Below are positions 23,575 to 36,689 of a stretch of 64,000 bases of DNA, piece after piece. Source of the DNA: Patiria pectinifera (Eukaryota; Echinodermata; Asteroidea; Valvatida; Asterinidae); the NCBI GenBank assembly GCA_029964075.1, contig CM057136.1, positions 8,432,001-8,496,000 of the forward strand. The letters are read 5' to 3'. Below the pieces are notes generated by a model, which saw nothing but the letters and a program-made list of their open reading frames with translations, was not told the DNA's origin and did no database searches. How positions within the stretch are numbered: position 1 is the stretch's first letter; each line of letters begins with the position of its first letter. A program made the translations under genes and the position numbers.

Positions 23575-25570
23575 GGATTTTTGTAAGGAAAGTAAAGTCC
23601 CAGAACCATTCCATGATCAACTGACGCATGCGCCTTACGGTCGGTGACTGTACTTGGTTGCAGAAAAAGCAATTGTATCTGGATTGGAGAGACTTTAACT
23701 GTTCATCGCGCAACAAATTACTTTGTCGCTCCCCGTGCAATTTGCAGGACCGCACGTTAATCAATATCAAAGCATGAGAGCACAGATAAATTAACGAAGT
23801 GCACACGTAGCCTTGCCATCGTGCATTGCACCCTTTTCCGTGGCCTTGCCTCGAGCCGCACTTTTCCCCAGCCGTCACCAAATTCGCGTGTTATCTCGTA
23901 GCGGCGGTGTCAAGAGATTTCCATCTGACACCTCTAAAGGAAGACTAAGTTCGTTCTTAATAAAAAACGGTCGACTGTGGTTGTCGATCGGTTTGTTAGG
24001 CAGTTCATTTACCGTTCATTGTAGCGAGAAGTGGGCAATGGGTTTTACACTGAACACGATCACCGCTTCCTCTGTTGGCAAGAAATGATCAAGAATCGGT
24101 CGATTTCTTCACTTGATGAAAAACTGAGTTATTAACTTCACAGGCCATATCCCGGGTTCTTTAAATTTGAAATGTTTGCCGAGTCCAAAATAGATTTCAC
24201 AGCCAAACAAAAACAACAACGGTTGATTGATCAGCCATATTTTGTTGTCTCCAGTTTAGCTCAGAAATTGCGAAGATCTATCATACGGACAACCCTCCTG
24301 GCCAACCCTCTTGGTGTTTATCTCCTCCTTCGTTGTCCTTCCTCTTTCAACTTTACCTTTGCGACATCCCTTAATTAGTTCCTTCACTCACCTAATTATC
24401 CCCTACTATTACCCCCCCCCCGCATTTATCTAATACTTCATGAACTGCCACACTCCTTTTTTCCTCCTCCCCCCAGCATCTTCCCTCTCTTCGCAACCCC
24501 CTTGATCTTCATCCACCACTAGACTACACTCGTCGGCTTCTTCCCCTTCAACAACCCATCCCCTCTCTTTATTCCCTGTGATCTTCATACACCGCCACGC
24601 TCCTCTGTTTCTTCCCATGTTCCACCACACCCCCTTCCTTTTGATCTTTACCCACTGCTTGTCCCTCGGTCTTCCCCTCTTTAGCCCCTCTTTTATGTTT
24701 CTCCTTCCTGCCTTAAATGCTTGCGTGTCCCCCTACATGTTTGTAACTGTACCACTGCTATTTGCCTTTGAGAAAGCCCGCCGCTCACGAGAGGTGCGTG
24801 CTGAGCGAAAAAAAAGTCATTCTGTGTTTGCTCAGCACGTGGCTCAGAAAATATCAACGTGGCTAGTCAATTGTTGGCTCAGCCGTAGCTCAGGTTGCCC
24901 GCAGAAATCAAACAGGATAGATATTTTCCTCAAGGCCTCGCGAGGCAGAAAACGCAGCACTCGTGTACGGTGGGCTTAAGACCGAAATGTTAGGCCAGCT
25001 AATTTGGTTGATTTAGATTTGTAATTGATTTATCTTTATTTTCATTGCCACTCCGTCCTTGTCTTTGTCTGTTTGTGTTGTCTTTCAGTATCTTAACATT
25101 CTTGTGTATGTCATTTTATTTTCGTCAATTCGTCACGTTTGGCAATTATTTGGAGGTCATCTAATGTAAGCCCGTCTGGGTTTCCAGGTGATTCATAGAT
25201 GTGTTACTTTAATGTCTCGAATGTATTGTTAATGAGCGAGACATAAACTAGCAATCGATTATAAAGGGGAATCTATTTAAGTAACCTTTGCTGAGTCCAT
25301 CCTTTTGATTGACATTGCCCACATAATTTTGTCTTTTATTTTGTGCTTTTATTCACAAAGGGCGCTGTTCCTTTGAAGTCACAGACACTTCAATGTTCAA
25401 AAATGTTCTGTATAGAAACTTTCGAATGTAGCATTTTATGAGCCTTTTTAGGGGGTATGGCAGACACAACAGAATGGTGTTTTTTTTTCGTTTGGGTACA
25501 TTTTAGTAAATTCCTCGGAAGGTTTTAAAGCTGCAGTATGTGCCCAAACGTAAACCAAATAGCTCTCTCC
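23575..25570. other. Intergenic DNA with a pyrimidine-rich tract
   Basis: About 24,380-24,720 is strongly C/T-rich on the + strand (many CCTCC, CTTCC and CCCC words). This explains the 133-codon open frame at 24,578-24,979, whose protein is low in complexity and resembles nothing known. No other feature was recognised. Confidence 0.45.
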
Positions 25571-26093
25571 TATACTCTTAAAAGTCCTGTGTCAGATTTG
25601 ACCTGGATCTGGGTTATATGGGGTCTGACACTTTTGGAAAAAAATGACACTTTTCCGGGTAAAAATTGACACGTTTTGGGGTAAAAATGAAACTTTGGGG
25701 GCAAAATGACACTTTTCCGGTTAAAAAGACTCTTGGGGGAGGGGGGGGGGACAAAATTACATTTTTTCGGAGCAAAATGATACTTTTCCGGGACAAAATG
25801 ATACTTTTCCCGGTAAAAATGACACTTTTCCGTTTAAAAAATGTCACTTTTCCGGCGCAAAAAGACACTTTTCTCGGGCAAAAGTTATGACCTTTTTATT
25901 TACAGGTAAAAATTGACAATTGTCCGAATACGAGTCTAAAATGACACTATTCCGGGCAAAACTAACACTTCGCTCACTCATTTTCCGGGTCATGTTGACA
26001 CGGAAAAAGGTCATTTGTTCACCCGGAAAAATGTCGGGCCCCGTAGAAATCAGATTCCGGAACAAAATCTAACCCAGGACTTTTAAGAGTGTA
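25571..26093. mobile_element. TA-flanked MITE containing a minisatellite
   Basis: The left end TATACTCTTAAAAGTCCTG pairs with the right end, which reverse-complemented is TACACTCTTAAAAGTCCTG (18 of 19). TA lies at the ends, as for Tc1/mariner-type insertions. Between them lies a ~22-25-bp tandem repeat of the type AAAATGACACTTTTCCGGG, with a G-run interruption near 25,738-25,750. ORFs on both strands here only echo the tandem repeat. Confidence 0.78.
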
Positions 26094-26751
26094 TTGTGTC
26101 CATCATATCTCAAAAGGGCTTATACTTTATGAACCACTCATCGCTTCTTTTTTTGTTTTTTTTTTGTTGTTGAGCTGAAATCAACTTCGCCTTATATCCG
26201 AAACAGTTCTCGCAAGCTCTCAAACATCGCGGACCACACAGTTCTAATGAAATAAACGGAAGTGAACGGCGAAACCCAATGTTTATATCTACATCTTCGC
26301 ACGAAGGTCAATCAAAAGTCAGTTTCATGTTATTCTGACCTTGATGCCGAATGCGGGTTTTTGTTCACGAACCACTGTAAGTCACAGTAGATAGTCGTGA
26401 AACCCCAAAGGTAACGGGCATGCTTTCCTCTTTTTATTCGACGTGCTCTGCAAGCCTTGATGAGAAATTTGATTACTTTGGGGCCAGGGGAACATCAGTC
26501 AAAGACCAAGTGCTTTCCAAATTGATAACTCCTCAGTAGCAATGCCATGAAAAGGTGAATTATATCGAGTGAAAAGGACTGAAGGTTTTCTCTTCTCTAC
26601 TTCAGCACTTGCAAGTTGCGTCTCATTATGTGCAACCACAAATCAGTGTTCAATTGGTACGCTCGTCTGTTGTGTACAACACTTTGGATAGTTTTTTTTT
26701 TTACCGATAAACTCGTTTGCTTGGAAATATCTTATTTCAAATGCCAAATTA
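26094..26751. other. Intergenic, nothing recognised
   Basis: No gene or repeat was seen apart from a T run near 26,150-26,165. Confidence 0.35.
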
Positions 26752-27012
26752 TATGACGACAATTAGATTTTTTTGTAAGGAGCACGATGTGACAACTTCA
26801 AATCGAATATTTATAACTGTGATGTAATCTCGGCTGCCCTTCACGGCATACGTATAGGCCAATTATCCAAAAATAGAAAGTTTATGACGACAATTTTATT
26901 TGGGAAGGATACTGTGATGTGAAATCATTTTTTTTTAGTACAATCTATTTTCTGCTCCATTTCAAAACTGGCATACGTTAAATACATGGCCAATTTTCCA
27001 GAAATAGAAATA
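26752..27012 (+). repeat. ~131-bp tandem duplication
   Basis: TATGACGACAATT at 26,753 and again at 26,883 begins two diverged units. Each contains a GTGATGT word, then GGCATACGT, GGCCAATT and CCA(A/G)AAATAGAAA in order. Confidence 0.65.
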
Positions 27013-27352
27013 CAATTGTGAAACAATGTTATGTGAGATGAATTTAAGCGAGGGAATTGGAAATTTAATTTCTTTTTTCAGAATTCAAAGTTAGTAATTT
27101 TTCAAGAAATCGTAAGGGTACGAAGTAATCAATTTATCATTGTTTTAATATGACAGGGGTATTTCATGGCAGTCAGTTCTTTCTTGTGAGTTCGTTTTAT
27201 CACTCTACAAAATCACACATAAAAAGAAATAATAAATTTGTGTCACCTCAACTAGCGCGACAATAAATGAAAGTTGAACTCGTTCGAGTTTCATTCGAGT
27301 TTAATTCGCAAGCATCCAAAACTACGGTGGCTTTAAAACGGCAGCGCAATTC

Positions 27353-27586
27353 GCGAATATAGACGTCAATATTCACAAAACAAATAAACTACTCCCCCAA
27401 TTCATGAATATTTACGTCAAAATTTGCAACCAGGGGTAGGCGAGACGTGATTTTTTTTCACGCGACTTACCAATATTTGCTACCAGAGAGTACGACGTGA
27501 AATTTTGGTCACGAATATTGACTTCAATATTCGCGATTTGGGGCAAGTCGTGGATTTTTCTCGTGAGTATTGACGTCAATATTCGC
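27353..27586. repeat. ~52-bp minisatellite with embedded TGACGTCA palindromes
   Basis: Five near-palindromes of the type GAATATTGACGTCAATATTC start at about 27,353, 27,403, 27,459, 27,510 and 27,562. The best is at 27,562-27,586. The central TGACGTCA is a consensus cAMP-response element. Spacing is 50-56 bp. Confidence 0.7.
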
Positions 27587-27607
27587 ACTTTGCTGTGTAT
27601 CTTTAAA

Positions 27608-27875
27608 GTGAATTAGACTGGTTACCTATTTCACTGAATGACTGTCACTTGGGAAAATAGACTGGTTCCGATCTCACTGACTGACTGACTGGCTGACTCC
27701 CCGCCCGTCAATTCTGAATTGGACTGGTCATCTTTCTCACTGATTGACTGTCACATGTGAATCAGACTGGCTACCTATCTCACTGACGGACTATCACTTG
27801 TGAATTAAACTGGTTACCTATCTGACTGACTGACCGTCACTTGTGAATTAGACTGGTTACCTATCTCACATGGAC
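27608..27875 (+). repeat. ~43-bp minisatellite, about six units
   Basis: GACTGGTTACCTATCTCACT-type units recur with GACTGG-like words at 27,616, 27,660, 27,722, 27,765, 27,808 and 27,851. One unit is longer because of an extra CTGACTGACTGGCTGACT stretch. Confidence 0.8.
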
Positions 27876-29269
27876 TAACTGTTAGTTGTTACCTACTCTG
27901 GTCTGGGAGCAGTTTTACGAGGCCTGGCTATCCATGTATGTATTGTATATACCATCTACATCTCCTGCGCACTATTCTTGGTCCGCATGTTTGAGGTACT
28001 TCCGTGATACATCATCATGTATGTGAAGGCACTAAGTCCAGCAACCACACGTGATAACACAAACGGCCAAAATGTGTTGAGTTGTTGGAGTATTTCTTTG
28101 TTTGTTTGTTGAGGTGTTGGGTTAGTTGTTTGTGAATTTTACTTGGGCCACCCTCACCTGTGATGTCACATACTTCAGTGCCTATTTAATGCTTATTCAT
28201 TGCTTGACCCAGATTCAGCATGTCCAGGTGAGACTGGCCCAAGTACAATCACCCTTTCACTTAATTGATTGTATTTCTGGATCTAGGGACCCAAATGGAA
28301 GGGGGTAAAAAGGAGTGGATTGAGAAATAGTCAAGCTTTAATGTAATATAAAATTTCATTGAGGAAAATACATACAACAGTTTTATTTCATTGTTTTCTG
28401 AATGTTGCACACTCTTTACCGTGGCGAGGGATGTTTCACAAAACATGAAATCAAATTGTCCCGCAAAACCTTTGGATAAGTGTGAATTTTGGACTCGTTT
28501 TAATTTTCTGACCGAAAATGTATTTCTGAATGGTAACAAATGTGGGTTCAGCTCGGCCATTATCCGCGTCCTAAGCCGGTTTTTAGAGTGGTTGTTTAAC
28601 CCTAAAAGCTATTATGACTTGTTTGCCTCGAGCCTTGCGCATCTTTTGATACCAAAAACAACAAAATTCCGAAGACTGAATTGTCCCATATACGTCGTGT
28701 ACACAGAGCAGAATTATCATTCGTACATATGAATAATTTAATTAGCCATAATTCCAAAACCATTTGACCTATAGTCATGAAATGTCTTGGGTATGTTCAT
28801 GAAGAGTTGTTCTATGCATGTACCGAGATACAAAATGTTTTGTCACTCGATGGCCGAGATCTTAGGGGGAGGAATCCCCCCCCCGCTGAGAGAGATGGTC
28901 ATAATAACCTTTTAGTTTTAAGGTTAAAATCCGGTCAAGCACATTTTTATTTATATTTGTGCATCCTCTTTAGGTTCAGTCTCTTCAATGTTTGTTCAGA
29001 GGATTTAATATTTTGACCTTAAATTCGTCTTGGTTTCTTTCAAATTTGCTCACTCGTGAATAAGACGTAATGTTAAAGGGAAAGTACATCATTGGCTTTT
29101 GCTGTAATTTTCAGAAATGAACTATTTAAGGGGTCACTATAATAGACCAAATATTGTTACACTGATATGTTTGAAGTTTTGTGTTCGAAAATGCTGGGAA
29201 AAACCAAGAAAAACACAAACGGTGAAGTAGTCTTGTTCCCCGACTCCATTAAAGATAAAATGGATCAAT
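27876..29269. other. Intergenic DNA, nothing recognised
   Basis: The longest frames (28,261-28,560 minus and 28,391-28,732 plus) overlap each other and show no recognisable domain, so neither is called. A C run lies near 28,878. Confidence 0.4.
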
Positions 29270-29615
29270 TTATAGATGCTGGAAAATTGTAAGGTAAGGG
29301 AACCAGTCTAGCTGGCCTGCACCCGTTCATGAACATGTAACCAATAGCAAACAAAATTTGGACTGAAAAAAAATGGTGAATTTGGAGCAGTAGTTGAAAA
29401 TAGTTAGGTTTTTCCAACGGTGGTCGGCCGACCACCGTTGCAAATTCATACAAAAATACCAATTTCTTGAAAATGGCTTCACACCAGGTACAATAATTTT
29501 ACAGGATGCTTTAGACTGTCATTTACCAACATCCTAGTAAGGTATTTCATTAAAACTTGGTAGTTTTATTATTCGATGTTTGCAAATGTAAATTGTTGTA
29601 TATTCTCTTTAACCG
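29270..29615. repeat. GTCGGCCGAC-palindrome repeat, copy 1
   Basis: Homologous to 60,015-60,380 in the opposite orientation: GGGAACCAGTCTAG, the central palindrome, then CAGGATGCTTTAGACTGTCA and AGTAAGGTATTT. The centre, 29,415-29,440, is a perfect 26-bp palindrome with half-site CAACGGTGGTCGG. Non-coding. Confidence 0.75.
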
Positions 29616-30298
29616 GGAAACCTGATATTCACGTTGTTACATTTCTGCTTGAGTTCGTGCTCTGGAGGGAAATTCAATACTAGTTGATTGAGCACGCATC
29701 AAGGCTTTTAAATGTTAAGGAAATACCAGGTTTCTTTGTCGAAGCCTTTCTGGCTTGAGCCTTTTTTACCGAAATGAATGCAGCATTTTGTGTGTGTGGT
29801 TTTTTTTTATTCACCGATGTAATTTAATACACCCCGTCTTGTCCAGGGACTTACGTAAACAATTGTGACCTGCCATAGCATAATGAGGAATACCTCCCAA
29901 CTTTGACTTGTCAAGTTGTGTAAATCATGTCAAAGCGCAAAACACTAGCTTTCCAATGATACCAAATTTATTACAAAAATAATTCTTCACCAATCTTCAC
30001 CAACCCCATTTCGAGAAAAACGGCTTTGAAAAAAAACGATACGCATTGCGCCGCCAACGGCAGTGATAAATGTTCTTCCTTTTTTCACTTTTGGGGTATT
30101 TTTATACCGACAAAAATGCATGATGTGAATTATGGATACCTCAAAAATACAAAACAACCAATATCAATTTTGACATGATTTTTCTATTATACATATCCGA
30201 CTTTGATTACTCAAAGCAAAGTTTTAGGGTACATTCCTTATTTTGCCTCAGTAGGTCACAATTTCTAGCTTGTTTTTTGGGGTTTTTTTTTGCGTGTC
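29616..30298. other. Intergenic, nothing recognised
   Basis: No gene or repeat pairing was seen. Confidence 0.35.
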
Positions 30299-30419
30299 AT
30301 CTTACTTGATTACTTCCTCGAAGAGGTCGATTTCTAGATTTCAGATCTACTTCTGTTATCCTCTTATTTGATTACTCCCCCGAAGAGGTCGATTTCTGGA
30401 TTTCAGAGTTACTTCTGTT
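30299..30419 (+). repeat. ~60-bp tandem duplication
   Basis: Two adjacent units share CGAAGAGGTCGATTTCT, GATTTCAGA and TTACTTCTGTTATCCTCTT-like segments at 30,299-30,357 and 30,358-30,419. Confidence 0.8.
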
Positions 30420-31861
30420 ATCCTCTTCTTTCCTGATCAAATAAAAAACCGGAAAGATGAATTGAAATCACCCAGGGACTACACTACATTGGGAATTGTT
30501 GAGAAAAAAAACTCTGACTTTGAGCGATTCCATCCGGCCCGGTGTTCATTTAGGAGACAGCATTCAAGGTAAGCCTGGTGCCTTCGGGTTTTTGCGTAAC
30601 TACAAGGAAACTAGTTTAACAACATAATTTGATGAACACGGTATAATCAGGGCTGTTCGAGGCTTACGAGAACAACAGTTTTACCAACCCGCCGTAGAAA
30701 TCCCACGCAACATTTCTCAGGTAGTTTTGTCTACGCAAGATGTTCCTTAATTTCATTATAATTTAAGGGCAAAATCAGGTCGTCTCACAAAAGAAAACAG
30801 AGCTGCTACAAAACCTTCGATTGTAAACAGCCTGGATACGTTGATAAAAATATGAATTTGGCATAAAAAGATCGTATACAGTTTAAAATTGTATAAAGGC
30901 CTGCAAAAAACAAACCAGCATATGAATTTGTTACAGGACTTTATCTTCGTTTAAATTTTGTTCGGAAAAGAAAATCGAAAATTTGAAAATACACGTATAT
31001 ACCAACTTTAACCACCATTGCAAAAAAAATACAAGCCTAACAAGGGTGTAGAGTGGGACGAACGTACAAACAGGCATGACAGATTAGCCTTAGATTGTGT
31101 ACAATGTCATGTTAGGTACACTATACAATGTCAATACCACAAGGATACCGGTGGAGCATAGAATATACGCTGTTGAAAAGGCTGAGCTCAATTTTGGGTG
31201 ACCAAAGTCGGTATTTCTTGCAATTGACCATAGCACGTCTTTAACGCGGGTCAAAACAGGGCACTTTAACTGAGATTGAGAACTTTGTCATGCATGGTTG
31301 CGGCCACGCCGACCGAAGTGCATAAGGTTTTAGATATCATCACTGGAGAATCAAGTTAACCAGCGGAGATGGTTGATCTACTGGACGGTGAGTGCTTTGA
31401 TGTGACGTTACCAATCTTGGACAAAAAGATCGGGCTGCTTAGAGAAGGAAACGCTTAGTTAATTTCAAGGCAACGAAAAACATTCTGCGTTAATTGCTAG
31501 GTATAATTGCGTTTGCCCTGTGACGTCATACCGACAGGCAACCGCCGGGCACCACAAACATTGTGAGCATATTGTCCATGTTTATTTGGCCCATATTAAT
31601 ATGTCAACACTTGTAAAGGGACATACAAAACGCGTTTTAAACGAAATCATTTGAAGGAGCATTTAAATGTAGGATATAAAATTCCACACAATCATCTAAT
31701 AAAAACTTGACGTTTTTGTGTTGTACTTGCGAGAACCATGCGAGAACGAATTTCGGGGGGCACAATTTTGTGCCCGAAAAATCGAGCTGCGAGTGCTGGT
31801 TGTAAAATCCAGCAGCACAATGATTCGCATTCTGTGGATGGGTAAGAACGTTTGTGAATGT
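30420..31861. other. Intergenic DNA, nothing recognised
   Basis: No supported gene. The overlapping minus-strand frames at 31,637-31,965 run into a family C repeat copy and are not considered coding. Confidence 0.4.
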
Positions 31862-32185
31862 GATCTGATACACCGTGCCCTCTGGAGACGTGTGTACAAT
31901 AGGGAACAAAATATTGTGTACGTCTCCACAGGACAATTTCTATAGATGAATACAAGTCTCCACAAGGTTTTTACGAAATAGATATATGGATTTTACTCAA
32001 AAACTAGGAATTTCCAAGGTGGGTTGATGTGTCGCAAATGGAAGAGTTTTAGAAAAAAGATATTAAGTCCGAATTTCAGCCAAGGAAATTAATTCTGGTT
32101 GAAATAAGAGCATTATGAAACTTCACTTTGAAACTCGAAAACTTAACTACACGAGAACAAAGAAATGTCTCCACAAGGATACAAA
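31862..32185 (-). repeat. Dispersed repeat family C, copy 2
   Basis: Inverted relative to 20,440-20,735. It reads GATCTGATACACCGTGCCCT at its outer end, then GTCTCCACAGG and GTCTCCACAAGG words, and ends AAATGTCTCCACAAGG. It is followed by a GT microsatellite. Confidence 0.75.
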
Positions 32186-32191
32186 TTTCAG

Positions 32192-32240
32192 TGTGTGTGT
32201 GTGTGTGCTGTGCGTGTTGTGTGATTGACACACACAAACA
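32192..32240. repeat. GT/CA microsatellite
   Basis: A short (GT)n run at about 32,192-32,210 is followed by GTGTTGTG and then CACACACA, so the two can pair. Confidence 0.7.
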
Positions 32241-32844
32241 CCGTGTACAGTTCATTGAATAGAGACGGCTTAAAATACGTATGCTTATGCCACAAAATAT
32301 CCGCCGTGCCCGATGTAAACAACCGGGGTTGTTCGTCTTTTCTCTAAGAGTAGTAGTAACATTTATTTCAATGATGTCATTCATTACAATTTTGTACAAA
32401 CATGTATAAATTAGAAAAAAAGTCACTTGTATAATATTTGATAGTTATGTACACAGTGATTAATTATAAAGTGTGAAAATAAATGACAACATTTGGGTAT
32501 AAGGTTAAGCAGAACGCTTTCGTGCCCTTACCTATGGACAAACATACGACCACGGGACAAACAAAACAATACTTAAGACAGACAGGACAAGTGTGAGACA
32601 AGGCCTTTAAATATTAATACACAAAATAATGGAATTTTGATTTATGAATATGATTCGAGGAAATGAGTTATTAAATTTTTGACAGAGACAGAGAGTGAGG
32701 GTAACGATTTAAGAGAATCATCTAACCTATTCCAGTACAAGGTGCTTCTGTGAATAACACTATTTTTTACATAGACGTTCTGTTTTCATATGTAAACAAT
32801 CCAAAACAATGCTGTTTTAAGGCATATGTATGTCATGCAGTGCA
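32241..32844. other. Intergenic, nothing recognised
   Basis: Lies between two family C copies. No supported gene was seen. Confidence 0.35.
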
Positions 32845-33145
32845 GATGTGGTACACGGTGCCCTGTGGAGACATGTGCACATCAGGGAACAAAATTTTGT
32901 CTCCACAAGGTTATCACAAAATAGGTATATGGATTTTACTCAAAAACTAGGGATTTCCAAGGTGTGTTGATGCGTCGCAAATTGAAGTATTTTATGTTAA
33001 GGATATTAAGTCCGAATTACAGCACAGCAAATTAATGTTGGTTAAAATAATAGCATTTTGAAAGTATACTTTCAAACTCGAAAGTTTTAGTACACAAGAA
33101 CAAAGAAATGACTCGCAACAAAAATACAAATTCCAGTATGTATGA
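32845..33145 (-). repeat. Dispersed repeat family C, copy 3
   Basis: Same orientation as copy 2. It begins TACACGGTGCCCTGTGGAGA, contains CTCGAAAGTTTTAGTACACA, and ends near ACTCGCAACAAAAATACAAA, where GTCTCC is degraded. Confidence 0.75.
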
Positions 33146-35057
33146 AGACAACCGTTTGCTGAAAGTTAGCATCACTTGACCAATCTTGTAAGCAAACGTT
33201 ACATGGTCTTTAACCAGATGACCATCAAACATTGTAAGACAAGCATTGCTCGCGCATTATAACTGATCATGCGCTAGAGATGCTAATGGTTCCGCAATGT
33301 GTGTCCGCTTGAATTCTTCAAGGGTGGGCAAAGACCTTTAACGGAGGACAGGATTTTCAATGTCAACACTTACCGGTGACTGATGTGTTCCCTGGACGAT
33401 TTGGATTATCTTTCCGGCTTTTAACTTTAATCCGAGCCTGCTTTCAAAGAACCGGTGGCAATTGCAAAATAAAGAAAGACGCGGTCTTCAAAGTGGTAAT
33501 AGTTACAATTTACTGTCCGTGCTGTTCTACAATTTTTGTTATATTTTCTCCCATTAAAGAGTTCATATCTGTATGCTTGATTTAACCTTAACATCCACTT
33601 AGTTGTCGTCTGCGTCTCTCCGCACAGGTCGCCAAAAGAAAACAAATGAATTGCGACTGGATTTTTCTCGACAGTTGTAGCTTATTATGCGCAGATAGAT
33701 CCTGAAGGTTCAGTCAGCGACTGATCAATGTCGATCGTCGGTCAGCTGAGGGCGGCTTTATGTATTGAAACTTGCAACATAATACAATGCTGCAACAACA
33801 GACGATGGCAATCGTGAATCAGATATGATGCGGCTTTATTGTAGGCCCACAGTTATTGTTTAAAGGACCACTGACCACGTATTTCCCTACGTACGTAGCT
33901 TGTTATTTATAATGCATAGTGCGTTCATTTTTACTTTCAAATATTATTTGTTACATTGAGAAGAAAGAATAAGCACCGCTTATGGTACTCTTTCCCGTTC
34001 ATGTCATCGCGCATCCTGCTCTGTGCCGTGCATTTTCTTCCCCAAAATAAACAAAATATGTTGTTTCATTGGAAAACTCATTAAGTCCTTCGATGTCAGA
34101 GCAATTTGCTCCCATCAGCGAGGCGTGGAATTGCCTTTGCATCCCCGGCTGATACCGAGCCGTGACGCGTCCCATCAGTCAGGGATCCTACACACAAGGA
34201 TTATAACGACTCGGCCAAACTCCCGGTCAGACGCCTGATAACCGCCCGTACAGATGCGAATACCACGAATACTTGTCAACAAAGACCCCTGCGCGCGGCG
34301 GCTTTCATTTGCAGGGCTCTGCGCCCGATCTGGTATCGAAGTCTGTCAAGCCAGCTAAATATATTTATGAATATTCATGAGCCTTCGTTTTTGGCCTTTA
34401 TTATTGAATTCTGATAAATGATAACTACATAACCATGTTAACCCCAAGCACAATATCTTTAGCCTTAAAATGAACTATGAAATGTCGCATTTGTTTTATC
34501 GGTTCTATCGGGATCACATTTCTCTTAAACTTAATGAAAGCCTAATTAAAAACAGATTTGGGTAAACGGTGTTCTCCTAGGAAAAGGTGTCATACTTGAC
34601 GTTTATTTCCCAGTTAGATACTTCATCAGTGACGACAAAAACTGCCCAATACCATCCTGAAGTATTTATTTGTTAACAATTTTGGAACAAGAATATCTTA
34701 CATAAGGAGTGGTTTTGCTTACAGTTTTATGAATATTTCCGTTTTAGATGTCATGCAACAAAAAACGACACAATGGCACGCCTTGAACTTTCGCGATTAA
34801 AGGTATAGTCCATCATATGTAATTTGTGCATTTTGTTCGTTTGAAGCACCAGAAGTGCTCAAGATCGAAAGAAAGGTGCTGAACAACTAACTTGATGAAG
34901 TTTCAGCTCAGCTTTAGCTTTATATTTCGAGAAAAACAACATTCTAGGATCTCGATTTCAAATCAAAAGTTGCTGAATCATGTTTTGAATTGGGCCTGAA
35001 TTCAGCGTCCGAGACACGTTCTCACTGAGCCGATTGCAGCTTTACGCGATGTCGCGC
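33146..35057. other. Intergenic DNA, nothing recognised
   Basis: A CpG-richer stretch lies at about 34,110-34,350. No exon is convincing. Confidence 0.4.
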
Positions 35058-35506
35058 ACTGATCCGAAGTTCTGTCAAAAGCAGACGCTTCTTGGCAGAG
35101 GTTGAAATTGAGATAGGGCCAAAAAAATGCTGTGGGGTTTTTATTTTTTTATTTTATAATTTTTGCATATTTGTAATCTTGAACATGTCTAAAATATACT
35201 ATAAAAGTTTGAAACCCTAATTTGAACTCTAAATATAGTATTTTTGATGATTTGTTAAGGTATATCAGTTAAAGAATTGTCACTTGAAACAGGTCTTAAA
35301 ATAGACCCCAAACTTTAACTGCCATTTTCTCCGTTTTCTACTTTTCGACACGATGAACTTCAAAATAGCATAACTTTGCCCAGGAATGACCGGTTTCAAA
35401 AATTAAACCACCTATTAAAAGGAAAATGTACATAGTTTAACAACATGCAAATCTCATTTTTGACCTTATGCCCAGAAAAGTCTGATTTTGACAGAACTGG
35501 TCACTT
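35058..35506. mobile_element. MITE with GTTCTGTCAAAA termini
   Basis: The left end GATCCGAAGTTCTGTCAAAA, continuing GCAGAC, pairs with the right end. Reverse-complemented, that reads GACCAGTTCTGTCAAAAT and continues CAGAC. The ~400-bp interior is AT-rich and non-coding. Confidence 0.62.
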
Positions 35507-36139
35507 ATGGCAACCGCGTGCGCGCGTGTGCGTCGTCTGAATAGCTGCAAATGATGGACTCTGGCTTTAACATGCCAATTGAACGGGTATTAATGCCCGT
35601 TATTACGCGTCCAACCAGTTAAGGCAAGTCCGCTCAGTGCATTTTGTATAAGAGCTCAGAACAGTCGTTCATCCTTGTGTGTAGATCCGTGCATCAGTCA
35701 ACCTGCTCTCAGTGTTTCAAATACATTTACATGTAACCAATAACTAGTCTAGCGTACGGTTCTATCCTGGTTTCTGGTTTCGAGGCATGGCGTAGCTGGG
35801 GTTCAATTTACACAGAGAGAGAGGGGCGCTTGGGAGGTCTCAGGCCAGGCCAGGATACGCCCCCCCCCCTCCCCAGTTACACCCCTATTCTCTGAGGCTT
35901 TTGAAAAAAAATATTGTTTTTGTCAAAGTAATTCAAATCAATAGACCAGGGAAAGAATGTTTTGAATGGACATACAATAAAACAAGCGCGAGTGCACACT
36001 AAGTTATGGCCCAGTTCCGGAATATCTCACTTCATAATTATGCAAAATAGTCGCGCATGCGCATCGATCGAGACAAACGGGCGTGTTTCGAAAACTTTCA
36101 CCAAGAATTTTACTGACCAGTAACAGCATTGCATTGGCT
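35507..36139. other. Intergenic, nothing recognised
   Basis: A C run lies near 35,861. No gene was seen. Confidence 0.35.
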
Positions 36140-36260
36140 CAATTCTTGGTCAATTTGTATGGGAAACTGTATAGGGGGCTCATTTTTGGTCAATTTTCCG
36201 GGGACCGACCGACCACGAAGTGACATGTATAAGCGCCCGCCAGAGCTTAAAAAAACGCAG
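36140..36260 (+). repeat. Dispersed repeat family D, copy 1
   Basis: GGGAAACTGTATAGGGGGCT, CATTTTTGGTCAATTTTCCG, GACCGACCACGAAGTGACAT and GCCAGAGC recur in order at 58,145-58,255. Confidence 0.65.
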
Positions 36261-36689
36261 TGCCTATGTCAAGTGTCTTTCCACGTTGAATGGTTACTGT
36301 CAATTTATATTAAGGTTTTGTTAATTGCCGATGTGGAGTCAAAACAAACCTGAAGACGCCCCCTTCTTCTTTCATTAATTTCCATTTCCCTCAGTCCCAA
36401 GGCATCAAATTGATTGGACTTCATCAAATCCATTTGAAGCAAAATTGGATGATGCATTCAACAATCTGGTTGATTTTCGTTTCTTTATTAAAAGGAGTGC
36501 AACACTAGATAAGGGCCCACGAACATACTCGAAATTATGTGTGGGCGGATGAAGACGTAAGGGATGTTTTCTCTGTGTGCTAAATTCTGCGTGCTATTAA
36601 TTCCAACCCAGATTTGAAAGGACGTTAGTAGGTTACACATACTGCGGTATAAAGTAAAACAGGTCTCATTTGAGGTTCAAACTAGGTTA

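Noticed and set aside
23525..23881. 118-codon frame on the minus strand
   Set aside because: It overlaps the hairpin-ended mobile element, and the protein has no recognisable motif.
24578..24979. 133-codon open frame on the + strand
   Set aside because: The first half is forced open by a C/T-rich tract, the product is low in complexity, and no domain or splice context supports it.
27608..27875. CRISPR-like regularly spaced repeats
   Set aside because: Units are contiguous and diverged with no unique spacers; it is a minisatellite in a eukaryotic genome.
28391..28732. 113-codon + frame opposite a 99-codon minus frame
   Set aside because: Both overlap, neither shows a domain, and there is no coding-like base composition.
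31369..31393. ATG followed after six codons by GTGAGT, a possible tiny first coding exon
   Set aside because: Too short to support, with no downstream exon or other evidence.
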